From: ZC4RG35 sp036375695
GTDB taxonomy: Bacteria; Actinomycetota; Acidimicrobiia; Spongiisociales; ZC4RG35
Direction of reading: 5' to 3'
NCBI GenBank assembly: GCA_036375695.1
Contig: DASVBU010000017.1
Location: forward strand, 1-47,301
Length of the DNA: 47,301 nucleotides
The notes under the pieces are model-generated. The model saw only the letters and a program-made list of their open reading frames with translations, had not been told where the DNA came from and searched no databases. Both the position numbers and the translations under genes were made by a program. Positions 1 to 6,606 of the stretch are shown in pieces (the first letter of the stretch is position 1; every line of letters begins with the position of its first letter).

Positions 1-2
1 AC

Positions 3-113
3 GGCGCCCCAGGGCCGAGACCGCACTACCACGCCAGCTACTACGCCGCCTTCGTCCTAGATCCCGACGGGAACAACGTCGAGGCCGTCAGCTACGCCTA
101 CTCGGAGGAGTAG
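3..113 (+). CDS. C-terminal end of a VOC (glyoxalase/bleomycin-resistance fold) protein, partial
   Basis: Only the last 36 codons are present; the gene starts before the window. The reading frame ends in TAG at 111-113. The residues YYAAFVLDPDGNNVEAV match the closing beta-strand of the vicinal-oxygen-chelate fold, where the Asp-Pro-Asp-Gly-Asn turn is followed by a Glu that is commonly a metal ligand in glyoxalase I-type enzymes. The substrate cannot be inferred from this fragment. No terminator is evident after it, and the next plus-strand gene begins about 55 nt downstream. Confidence 0.75.
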   Translation, partial: GAPGPRPHYHASYYAAFVLDPDGNNVEAVSYAYSEE

Positions 114-167
114 CTTCGTGCGTCGGAGCTCCTGCTGAGAATCACCCACGACCTGTTCCAAACTGCC

Positions 168-440
168 ATGCGGGGAGCCGACTGGGAGTGGAGCACCGGC
201 CAGGTCGAACAAGCCCTCAAAGCTGTCCGAGACGCCATCGACGCCCGCTCATTCGGGCTCCGAGACGCCGCCCGGACCGCCCTCCTCTTAGACCTCATTA
301 GGGTCCGCCTCAACCGAGCTGACCGCTTCGACGACTACCTGCGGGCAGTAGCCGACCACCTCCACCAACCCACCACCCAACCCGTCCCCCAACGCCTACT
401 CAACGACCCCGCCGACCAACCCTCACCCCACCCCTTCTAA
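168..440 (+). CDS. Small hypothetical protein (90 aa), predicted helical
   Basis: I do not recognise this protein. The ORF has strong GC at third codon positions, consistent with real coding in this genome. The first two thirds look alpha-helical and charged (VEQALKAVRDAIDARSFG, then a DAARTALLLDLIRVRLNR stretch), and the tail is rich in Pro and His and probably disordered. No signal peptide or membrane segment is seen. The frame is open back to the preceding stop at 111-113, so the start is uncertain; ATG 168 is the first ATG, and no clear ribosome binding site precedes it. It could be the 3' part of a regulatory or toxin-antitoxin-type small gene, but nothing in the sequence shows that. Confidence 0.45.
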   Translation: MRGADWEWSTGQVEQALKAVRDAIDARSFGLRDAARTALLLDLIRVRLNRADRFDDYLRAVADHLHQPTTQPVPQRLLNDPADQPSPHPF

Positions 441-502
441 CCACCCCGTTATCTCCCCTCAATCCCGCGTAGGTCCCCGTAGGTGTTTGTCATCTGTAAA
501 CA

Positions 503-530
503 TTCGCGAATTGTTCTACTAGCTCGCGAA
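503..530. promoter_or_regulatory. Paired TCGCGA palindromes, possible operator
   Basis: In the 180-nt gap upstream of the Tat-signal gene, which looks AT-richer than its surroundings, TTCGCGAA (503-510) and CTCGCGAA (523-530) occur. The two TCGCGA cores are exactly 20 bp apart centre to centre, about two helical turns. This geometry would suit a dimeric regulator binding one face of the DNA. The role is inferred from position and spacing only. Confidence 0.3.
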
Positions 531-622
531 ATCTATTCGATCTACGGCAACTTTCGACCCCATCTGCGCTGCTAGAACCTCCAACTTCCGTTGAACCCCT
601 GACGAGACTTGGGGGCTTGCAT

Positions 623-1621
623 ATGCACACCAGGCGAGAGTTTCTCCGTCAAATGTCGATGGCGGCCGTGCTGATCGGGTTTCCTCAGGTCTCACAGCTG
701 CAACTGCCTCTGCTGAGGGGCCGGCGGGAGTTTCGCCATCCTCGTGGCCTGCCGCCTTTGGACGCGACCATCTTGGACGACGAGGTAGCTGTCCTCGTAC
801 CAGACGGACCAGAGCGACCTGGCCGATTGGAGTTCTTCGGCTCCGACGGGCAATTACGCAGATCCGCAAGTTGTCCCAAAGGGCTCACCCCCACCAGCCT
901 CACTTCGGTAGGCAGCGCCCTCGTGGTGGGAGGTTACGAAGTCAGGACCCTGCGGGAAGGCTTCACCGTCGGGAACTACTTCGAGGTGCGGCCTCCCATC
1001 CTCGAAGATGAACCGGGCACTGATGTGTTCGAGGTTGGCGGTGAGACGACCCGCGAGCGTTTCCTCTACTACCCGGCGTGGTACGCCATAGACACCGATA
1101 GGGCCTTGAGCAGCTGGCGGCCTCTGCCTGTCCCTGAGGCGCGGGGCGGAAGGATCGGGTTTGTCGGTGAGTCCGACGGCTCGGCGATGGCCTGGATCGT
1201 CCCCCACCCGGATCCGGATGTGACAGAAGGTTACGGAAGCCTGCTCGAACAGCGGGTAGACCAGGCAGGGCGGGGTGCCCTGAGAGAGCTGCCGGTCCGG
1301 GTCTCGCATGGGGAATTCAGCAAGGTGGGCACGCTGGAACCGGGCCGCATAGCGGCGGTCGTCTCCGACCTGGACGGCAGCCGTCTGGTCGAACTCTCCG
1401 GCGGTGCATGGAGTAGCACGCCTCTACCCGACCTCGATGGTTACGCCGCAGGTATCTCCTCCGATGAGGCAGGTCGGGTCTGCCTGGACATGTACGACTC
1501 CGCCCACGACCGCCTGCTGCGGTGGCGGCTCGAGGGAAAAAGAACGGTCGACGCCGGTGAGATCTCCCGGGTTCACCACCAGGTGGAGCCCGACCTCACC
1601 CTTGTCTTCGAAATGGAGTAA
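623..1621 (+). CDS. Tat-signal secreted protein of unknown function, possibly beta-propeller-like
   Basis: The N-terminus carries a twin-arginine motif, TRREFLRQ (residues 3-10), followed by the hydrophobic run MAAVLIGF, so export of a folded protein by Tat is likely. ATG 623 is chosen because a GGGGG block (611-615) lies 7 nt upstream; TTG 617 is an in-frame alternative. The mature part (about 310 aa) has alternating beta-strand-like segments and repeated Gly-Asp/Ser-Asp-Gly turns (FGSDGQ, GESDGS, VSDLDGS), suggesting a beta-propeller or similar all-beta fold. No catalytic motif is recognised. It is followed 86 nt later by a cysteine-rich peptidase-like gene and then a MauE gene, so it may be the Tat-exported member of a small envelope module. 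Confidence 0.7.
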   Translation: MHTRREFLRQMSMAAVLIGFPQVSQLQLPLLRGRREFRHPRGLPPLDATILDDEVAVLVPDGPERPGRLEFFGSDGQLRRSASCPKGLTPTSLTSVGSALVVGGYEVRTLREGFTVGNYFEVRPPILEDEPGTDVFEVGGETTRERFLYYPAWYAIDTDRALSSWRPLPVPEARGGRIGFVGESDGSAMAWIVPHPDPDVTEGYGSLLEQRVDQAGRGALRELPVRVSHGEFSKVGTLEPGRIAAVVSDLDGSRLVELSGGAWSSTPLPDLDGYAAGISSDEAGRVCLDMYDSAHDRLLRWRLEGKRTVDAGEISRVHHQVEPDLTLVFEME

Positions 1622-1707
1622 CCCTTGCACCGATCGCAGCTGCGGGTCGGTAGACCAGCCGCCCCAGAGCGGAGAGTTCACAACTGGCAAGACAATAGGA
1701 GCATGTG

Positions 1708-2472
1708 ATGGCCTGCAGTACGACTCCATGTTGCAACGACCCCTCCAATCTCGTGACCCGGTCCTCCATAGGCGGCAAGCAGATTCGCTATGCGCAGACC
1801 TGTTCGGTGTTTACCATCCAATCCGCCTCGTTCAGATCCGGGTTTGACACTCTTTCCGACTCGGCTATTTCCAATCTGAACTACTACGCCTCGAACTACC
1901 TCCGCAAGAGCATCTCCTGGGTCGGGCACGTCGGCACCGGAAGGGGAGGGTGTTGTGGGGGGAGCGTGGGTCCGTCTTGGCACTACCACTACCGCGCCTG
2001 GGACATAGATCGCATTCAATGGAGTGACAGCTCGTTCCTCGACATATGCAATCATGCTCACGCGTCCTCAAGCCGTAAGACGCGCAGGCAATACATTGCC
2101 GTCGACGCGATCCTGCGCCGTTACTACGGCACCGTGCTCGACGGTTGGTACGACAGCAAACATGTGAATCACTTTCACGTGGACAGCGGCTGCACTGTTG
2201 GGCCCTTGAGCAAAACCAAGAAGTCGCATACGGTCTTCATCCAGGCGGCAGCCAACAACCTGATTGGCACCAACCTCACCATTGACGGCGTGTGGGGTCC
2301 ACTGACTCAGAACGCCTACCAGGCGATGCTCGTGTCGCTCTGCATGACGTGTCTCAACCCACTGTCGAACACATCCCACTTCTTGACGTTCCTCGCCTAC
2401 ATCGCCATGCACGGCTTCAAGGACCAGGCGTTGGGCTACTACAAGTACTCCTGCACACCCTGCGCAGTGTGA
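1708..2472 (+). CDS. Cysteine-rich M15/extensin-like peptidase with C-terminal peptidoglycan-binding-like segment
   Basis: The core resembles D,D-peptidase/extensin-C (M15-type) zinc peptidases: WHYHYRAWDID (91-101) fits the H-x-x-G-x-A-x-D block and HVNHFHVD (152-159) fits the second H-x-x-H-x-H block. After it, TIDGVWGPLTQNAYQAM (191-207) looks like a peptidoglycan-binding repeat. There are 12 cysteines in 254 residues, including two CC pairs and two CxxC motifs (212-215, 249-252), typical of a disulfide-rich exported protein. Yet no signal peptide is present, and an in-frame TAG at 1696-1698 rules out an upstream extension. AGGAG (1697-1701) lies 6 nt before ATG 1708; GTG 1705 is the alternative start. 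The MauE gene downstream suggests its disulfides are made by that system. Substrate and export route are inference. Confidence 0.65.
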   Translation: MACSTTPCCNDPSNLVTRSSIGGKQIRYAQTCSVFTIQSASFRSGFDTLSDSAISNLNYYASNYLRKSISWVGHVGTGRGGCCGGSVGPSWHYHYRAWDIDRIQWSDSSFLDICNHAHASSSRKTRRQYIAVDAILRRYYGTVLDGWYDSKHVNHFHVDSGCTVGPLSKTKKSHTVFIQAAANNLIGTNLTIDGVWGPLTQNAYQAMLVSLCMTCLNPLSNTSHFLTFLAYIAMHGFKDQALGYYKYSCTPCAV

Positions 2473-2541
2473 TGGCACCCGCAGCCCCCGTGAACTTTGC
2501 GTCTCGTGAGGTTTGAGGTGGGATCACTCGGGGTTGTTTCG

Positions 2542-3423
2542 ATGGGTGCCCGTGTCTTTCTGATCGGGATCCTGGGTGCTGCTGTCATAGGGAAGCTCCG
2601 TTCGCGTGACGCTGCGAAGGTATCCCTGATACAGGCGATCCCGGTGTTCTCCGGACGGACGCTGCTGGTCTCCGTGGTGGTCGCCGAAAGCCTCATCGTC
2701 TTCCTGCTCGTGACGACACCCGGGCTGGGTGCTGTTGCCGCACTGGTCTGGCTGCTTGGCGCCACCGCCGCGCTAGTAGGCGCGAAACGAAGGAACGCCG
2801 GCTGCGGCTGCTTCGGGAGGATGAAGCAGGTTACGGTCGGCACGTTCACCCGGAACGCGTTGTTGATTTCCGGGGCCGCTGCGGTGCTCGCCGCAGAGAA
2901 GCACCGGATCCCGGAAGAAGTGGCGGCACTCGAAGTCAGATTCAGTGAGTGGGGAATGGGTCTCGCGGTCTTCGCCATGGTCGTGTTCGCTGGAGCGCTG
3001 TCGGCGCTCGTTTTGAAGGTTCGGCGGAGAACGGCTCCGTTTCACCAGGGACGCGAGGCGGCAGCCGGGCCGATGCCCCTGCCTTCTGTGTCTCTCGAGA
3101 CAGCACGTGTATCCCTTGGGCACCGACTTGCAGACATCCCTTGTGACGGAAGTGGTCGGGCCTGGAGGTTCGTTGCGGCGACAGATGCGGTTCGGGAGAC
3201 GCTCCGTGTGGAGCTGCAGCGGGCCGTCGTCGCGGATAGGGCGGTGTCTGTCTGTTCGCTGGAACACGACGCGTGGCCTCCAGGTTTGGATCGGGGCGTC
3301 AAGGTCCTGTTGCTCGATGACGAGACCGTCGTTCGTGGGATCTGTTATAGCGAAGACCCGGATGAAGTCGGCCGCTTCGTTGGTCGGGCGCTGAAGCTGG
3401 CTCAACCCGCCCAAGTGAGCTGA
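2542..3423 (+). CDS. MauE/DoxX-like thiol-redox membrane protein with soluble C-terminal domain
   Basis: The first 160 residues have four to five hydrophobic helices, and GCGCFG (87-92) between helices matches the conserved Cys pair of MauE/DoxD-type membrane proteins that feed disulfides to exported partners. After a last helix (about 138-160) comes a cytosolic or periplasmic domain ending VKVLLLDDETVVRGICYSE, which resembles the last strands of MauD/TlpA-like thioredoxin folds. No CxxC is present there, so it looks like a degenerate thioredoxin-like domain. ATG 2542 is chosen because the hydrophobic helix begins there; in-frame TTG 2497 and GTG 2518 would add a polar leader. It lies 69 nt after the Cys-rich peptidase-like gene, and its likely role is forming that protein's disulfides. 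Confidence 0.7.
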   Translation: MGARVFLIGILGAAVIGKLRSRDAAKVSLIQAIPVFSGRTLLVSVVVAESLIVFLLVTTPGLGAVAALVWLLGATAALVGAKRRNAGCGCFGRMKQVTVGTFTRNALLISGAAAVLAAEKHRIPEEVAALEVRFSEWGMGLAVFAMVVFAGALSALVLKVRRRTAPFHQGREAAAGPMPLPSVSLETARVSLGHRLADIPCDGSGRAWRFVAATDAVRETLRVELQRAVVADRAVSVCSLEHDAWPPGLDRGVKVLLLDDETVVRGICYSEDPDEVGRFVGRALKLAQPAQVS

Positions 3424-3513
3424 GCTCCATTTTCGTAACGGCTGGACTCCGACTCTCCGATCGCAGCTGCAGTCGCGAGATCCTTGATGTACCCACCGTG
3501 CTCCGGTGTAGCG

Positions 3514-3543
3514 TTGACCGGACCCTCATCAGTTGGATGTCAT
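3514..3543 (+). promoter_or_regulatory. Candidate promoter for the first ECF sigma operon
   Basis: TTGACC (3514-3519) and TGTCAT (3538-3543) are separated by 18 nt, 41 nt before the sigma-factor start. The -35 is close to consensus and the -10 is weak. An autoregulated ECF promoter is not obvious in the same gap. Confidence 0.3.
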
Positions 3544-3583
3544 GCAGATGGCCCCTTAGGCGCCTTATCAGTAGGAGAGGTGA

Positions 3584-4048
3584 ATGACGGATCCACCGGC
3601 ACCGAAGTTTGAGGCGTTCTACGAAGACGCAGAACCTCGGCTGCGCCTCGCCCTGGTGGCCGGATTCGGTGCCCAGCGCGGCCGGGAAGCCACAGTCGAC
3701 GCCCTCTCCTACGGGTGGGAGAACTGGGAGAGGGTTCGGGTCATGGATAACCCCATCGGCTACCTGTACCGGGTCGGGGCGCGGCAGGCGCGGCGGATGA
3801 GACGTGCCGAGCCCATCCTCTTCGAGGTGCCGGTGGATACGAGCCGGAGCTTCGAGCCCGGCCTACCCGAAGCACTGAATGGGTTGACGGCCGCCCAACG
3901 CCAGGTCGTGGTCCTGGTGTACGCCATGGGCTACTCCCACCGGGAGGTGGCTCGACTGTTGGGGTTGTCTCCCGCCACGGTCCAGACGCACCTGACACGT
4001 GGTCTGGTGAAGCTGCGACGTTCTCTGGGGGTGAGCACTGATGTCTGA
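3584..4048 (+). CDS. ECF-type sigma factor (154 aa)
   Basis: The protein has the two-domain layout of ECF sigma factors. A region 2 segment (about 10-75) ends NPIGYLYRVGARQARRMRR, the helix that binds the -10 element and RNA polymerase. Region 4 (about 97-150) carries LTAAQRQVVVLVYAMGYSHR and the helix-turn-helix EVARLLGLSPATVQTHLTRG. AGGAG (3572-3576), in the run AGGAGAGGTGA, precedes ATG 3584. Its last 8 nt overlap the next gene, which encodes a membrane-anchored protein, so the two are translationally coupled as sigma and probable membrane sensor/anti-sigma. Region 2 is divergent, which is common in the SigE/SigM-like actinobacterial groups. Confidence 0.85.
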   Translation: MTDPPAPKFEAFYEDAEPRLRLALVAGFGAQRGREATVDALSYGWENWERVRVMDNPIGYLYRVGARQARRMRRAEPILFEVPVDTSRSFEPGLPEALNGLTAAQRQVVVLVYAMGYSHREVARLLGLSPATVQTHLTRGLVKLRRSLGVSTDV

Positions 4049-5132
4049 TCTCCGCACCAGCCTGCGCGAGTACTTCGAAGAGATCGCTCCGCCCGTCGAC
4101 ATCTCCACCGTCACGGACACACAGCTGAAACCCGGGCCACCTCAAGCAGCGAGGTGGAGGCCAGCACTGGCTGCCGCCGTCGTGGTCATAGCGGCGGGAG
4201 CCGTCACCGGAGGGATCCTGGCCACCCGGCCAGGCGTGCCCGCAGGTACGACCGTTGGAGGGTCCGTGGGGTCGACTAGCACCTTGGTGCAGTCGACTAG
4301 CTCACTAGCGTCGCCGAGCACGACCACCGTGCCCTCCCCCAAGGTGGACGTTGCAGCAATGGCGGATGCGAAGTACTTCGTTTACGGGGTGGACGGCATC
4401 AAGTCCGATTCGGGGAGGCTGATCTGGGAACCCAACCTGGTGGTAGGTGAGACCTACATTGCCCGTGACGGGCTTGGAGGTTTCGTCTTCGTTGATCTGG
4501 ACGGCCTCTGGTGGGTTCGGAGCGGTGCCGACGAGCCGGTGCTCGTCGCCGGGCCGGAGTTGGAGGCCGTCTTGCTCAGAGAAGTGATCGTGACTGACGA
4601 CGGCCCTGTTGCGAGGTTCCAGGAGCCGGCAGAGGGGGATGTGCTGGTCGATGTGTTTGTCGACCTTGCCACCGGCCAGGTCGTCGACACCACCCTCAGC
4701 GGGCGGATGCGACTCGCCGGTGACCGGGAGTGGTGGGTGGTGGGAGATCTGGCGGTCTCCGTGACTTACCCTCAGATCAAATGGTTCGAGGAGGGAGGGC
4801 TCGACGAGGTGATCGAACCTGCCCACCTGACCGTCAGCCGTGCCCCTGACGGGGCCACTCCCACAATACCGGTGTTCGACATCGTGATCGGGACGTACGA
4901 AGAAGAGTTCGCCCGGATCCACGATTTCGACGGGCAGAGGATCGTCGTGTCCACCGGACCGTACGAGCCCGTCAGTCCCCCGGAGACCTTCTACATCATC
5001 GACCTGGCCTGCGCCGACTGTCTGGGGACGTTCCGAGCTGGGAGTACGAACGTGGCTCTCAACGGCTCCGACGTCGTCCCGCCCGACGAGGTCCAGGTCC
5101 CTGCACTACCACAGAGCTCCAGTCGGCGATGA
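4041..5132 (+). CDS. Membrane-anchored partner of the ECF sigma factor, putative anti-sigma/sensor
   Basis: A short cytosolic N-terminus (about 1-39, including the amphipathic SLREYFEEIAPPVDIST) is followed by one membrane helix (about 40-62), a Thr/Ser-rich linker (about 65-98) and an extracytoplasmic beta-rich domain of about 260 aa. No zinc anti-sigma HxxxCxxC motif is present. Two cysteines (LACADCLG) near the C-terminus could form a disulfide outside. Position (8-nt overlap with the sigma gene) and topology suggest that the short cytosolic segment binds the sigma factor and the outer domain senses a signal. This is inference: the domain has no recognised family. Confidence 0.6.
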   Translation: MSDLRTSLREYFEEIAPPVDISTVTDTQLKPGPPQAARWRPALAAAVVVIAAGAVTGGILATRPGVPAGTTVGGSVGSTSTLVQSTSSLASPSTTTVPSPKVDVAAMADAKYFVYGVDGIKSDSGRLIWEPNLVVGETYIARDGLGGFVFVDLDGLWWVRSGADEPVLVAGPELEAVLLREVIVTDDGPVARFQEPAEGDVLVDVFVDLATGQVVDTTLSGRMRLAGDREWWVVGDLAVSVTYPQIKWFEEGGLDEVIEPAHLTVSRAPDGATPTIPVFDIVIGTYEEEFARIHDFDGQRIVVSTGPYEPVSPPETFYIIDLACADCLGTFRAGSTNVALNGSDVVPPDEVQVPALPQSSSRR

Positions 5133-5402
5133 CCACCCGCCCGAGTAGCCTCCTATGCGGAGCCTGATTGCCGCAGAGCCACAGTCTACACCCTTCAACA
5201 TAAGCAGACCGGCAGTCTCCTCCGTGTTGGCGGACTCCACCCTGGTGGTGGGGCTCTCCGTAGCTGTCTCCGCCCTCCGATGACGGTTCTCTCCAGGCGT
5301 TAGCGACGCCCCTCCCCCACACCCAATACGGGTGCCCCCTGTCCCGCCCCCCTGTGGGTCCGGCTCAGCCCTGACCTCGGCGTCGTTTAAGGAGAGAACC
5401 CC
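5133..5402. other. Intergenic stretch, no convincing gene
   Basis: No ORF with plausible codon usage and start signals was found on either strand; the minus-strand open frame spanning 5106-5609 has no protein-like pattern. The stretch ends in the strong ribosome binding site of the small gene at 5403. It marks the left edge of the probable integrative-element scar. Confidence 0.5.
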
Positions 5403-5567
5403 ATGACCACAATCAACCACTACAAGTCCAGTCAACGTGTCGACACCCGCCCAGTGTTCGTATGCGAGATCCGTCCCCTGGATGGGGACGCGGAAGCCGA
5501 GGCGTTCCCCGCAGAGCTCCTCGACTCGTTGGCGGCCTACGCCCGCGACAACCGGCTCGATCACTAG
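5403..5567 (+). CDS. Small orphan protein, 54 aa
   Basis: ATG 5403 is preceded at optimal distance by AAGGAGAG (5389-5396), one of the strongest Shine-Dalgarno sequences in the window. The product begins MTTINHYKSSQRVDTRPVFV, continues with an acidic segment (LDGDAEAEAFPAELLDSL), and ends AYARDNRLDH. It has a single Cys, no membrane segment and no family I recognise. It sits between the ECF-sigma operon and an integrase remnant, so it is probably cargo of the decayed element. Codon third positions are GC-rich, supporting expression. Confidence 0.55.
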   Translation: MTTINHYKSSQRVDTRPVFVCEIRPLDGDAEAEAFPAELLDSLAAYARDNRLDH

Positions 5568-5906
5568 TCCGGTGGTCGTCCCGCCGACGAAGATCGCCAC
5601 TACGCCCAAGGCCAGGGAGACTGCGTAAACAGCGGGTGACTTGACCCGAGTATCCCGTGCTTCGCCTTCACCTGCCGCATCGAGGAGACGCCGGTATCAC
5701 TACCCATGCTCCACACATCGACCCTCCAACGCGTACTTGAGCACTGGGAGCAGTCTTGCTTCCAAAACCTGATTGCCTGCTAGCGACGTCTAGCCACCTT
5801 CAAGCTCTGGTACCGGGAGCGGTATCCTTTTCGCGCGCGTTCTCTCGAGGAATTTCGCGCACCCCCCTTCGAGGAGGGATACCACCGGTCTGCCACTGTG
5901 ATGCCG
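5568..5906. other. Gene-poor stretch with possible decayed coding
   Basis: No complete gene is supported. A stop-to-stop plus frame from 5640 to 5780 reads as plausible protein (CFAFTCRIEETPVSL, then LQRVLEHWEQSCFQ) but has no convincing start and ends abruptly, so it may be a remnant of mobile-element cargo. Confidence 0.35.
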
Positions 5907-5938
5907 GAAGGGCTGAGACCACACGGTCTCAGCCCTTC
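5907..5938. terminator. Perfect 14-bp hairpin, probable terminator
   Basis: GAAGGGCTGAGACC (5907-5920) pairs perfectly with GGTCTCAGCCCTTC (5925-5938) around an ACAC loop. It is followed on the plus strand by the partly T-rich GGGTCTTCTT and lies 8 nt beyond the stop of the minus-strand sigma-4-like ORF. It could end transcription from either side of the scar region. Confidence 0.65.
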
Positions 5939-5946
5939 GGGTCTTC

Positions 5947-6126
5947 TTAGGCGGTGGCGCGGCGTTCGGCGATGGCTTCTTTAATCTCGAGGCCGTAGAC
6001 GGGGTGTCGGAGCATGAGGACTCCGAGTCGTTCGATCTGGCGGGCCCGTTCGGTACTCACTCCGAGGTGTTCGGCGATCTCGTTGAACGTCCAGCAGCGG
6101 CCGTCGGGGCCCGCGGGTCGACCCAT
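5947..6126 (-). CDS. Small sigma-70 region 4-like helix-turn-helix ORF (59 aa)
   Basis: The product reads as a free-standing sigma region 4.2: TFNEIAEHLGVSTERARQIE followed by RLGVLMLRHP and a charged tail. The Arg-x-Arg-Gln-Ile-Glu recognition helix is the primary-sigma signature. It overlaps the integrase stub in another frame. No ribosome binding site precedes ATG 6126, and the frame stays open upstream to 6237. Two readings remain: a real small element-encoded regulator, or the tail of a fused or frameshifted pseudogene. Similar small sigma-like proteins are carried by actinobacterial mobile elements; that parallel is from general knowledge, not a search. Confidence 0.5.
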   Translation of the reverse strand: MGRPAGPDGRCWTFNEIAEHLGVSTERARQIERLGVLMLRHPVYGLEIKEAIAERRATA

Positions 6127-6272
6127 TCGCCGCGCAGGATCTTGGATTCTTGTTCGGTCATCCACCTTTCGGCGTCGACCTTCCTCGCGAAGCTCTTGGT
6201 CGCCCATCGTCCGTCGATGAATACGCGTGCCTCCCATGGCTTGGGTCGGTTTCGTCTGCGGATGTGGCCCAT
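6057..6272 (-). pseudogene. Tyrosine-recombinase (phage integrase) N-terminal remnant
   Basis: ATG 6272 has an excellent ribosome binding site (AGGAGGCGAGGA directly upstream). The first 52 residues match the arm-binding N-terminus of actinobacterial integrases: GHIRRRNRPKPWEARVFIDG, KSFARKVDAERWMTEQESK, LRGEWVDP. After WVDP the family similarity stops, and the frame ends 20 residues later. The core-binding and catalytic domains (R-H-x-x-R-Y) are absent, so the gene cannot encode an active recombinase. Its position 217 nt beyond the 3' end of tRNA-Asn, in the same orientation, is the usual place for an integrase of a tRNA-integrated element. Confidence 0.75.
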
Positions 6273-6489
6273 TCCTCGCCTCCTGGTGTGGGTTCGGTTG
6301 CCGGCCCTGGGGTCTGTTGGGTCATCTGCCCCCTGCGTTGGCCCTTCTCTGGCTTTTCTCTGGCTTTTCAGGCACGAGAAAGGTAGCCAGATCAGCGGGA
6401 GGACGCGAAAGGGCCTGTAAGAACTGCGTTTCGGCGGTTGTCGCCTGTCGCGACGGGGTTCTTCGGTGTTTTCCCTGGTGGGGGCTCTG

Positions 6490-6562
6490 CTCCGCGGGCA
6501 GGACTCGAACCTGCAACCAATGGATTAACAGTCCACTGCTCTGCCAATTGAGCTACCGCGGA
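6490..6562 (-). tRNA. tRNA-Asn(GTT)
   Basis: Seventy-three nucleotides fold as a cloverleaf. The acceptor stem is TCCGCGG paired with CCGCGGA with a G discriminator at 6490. A D-arm GCTC/GAGC, anticodon loop CTGTTAA (anticodon GTT at 6529-6527) and T-arm GCAGG-TTCGAGT-CCTGC follow. CCA is not encoded. It lies 44 nt downstream of rpoD on the same strand. Its 3' half is a plausible attB site for the decayed element whose integrase stub follows. Confidence 0.95.
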
Positions 6563-6606
6563 AAGCGGCCCCATGGTACCAACGGGTCCCCGGGTATCCA
6601 GATTCC

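Noticed and set aside
5106..5609. A 167-codon minus-strand open frame in the tRNA-Asn scar region.
   Set aside because: It overlaps the 3' end of the sigma-partner gene and the small plus-strand gene with a strong ribosome binding site, and has no protein-like pattern or start signal.
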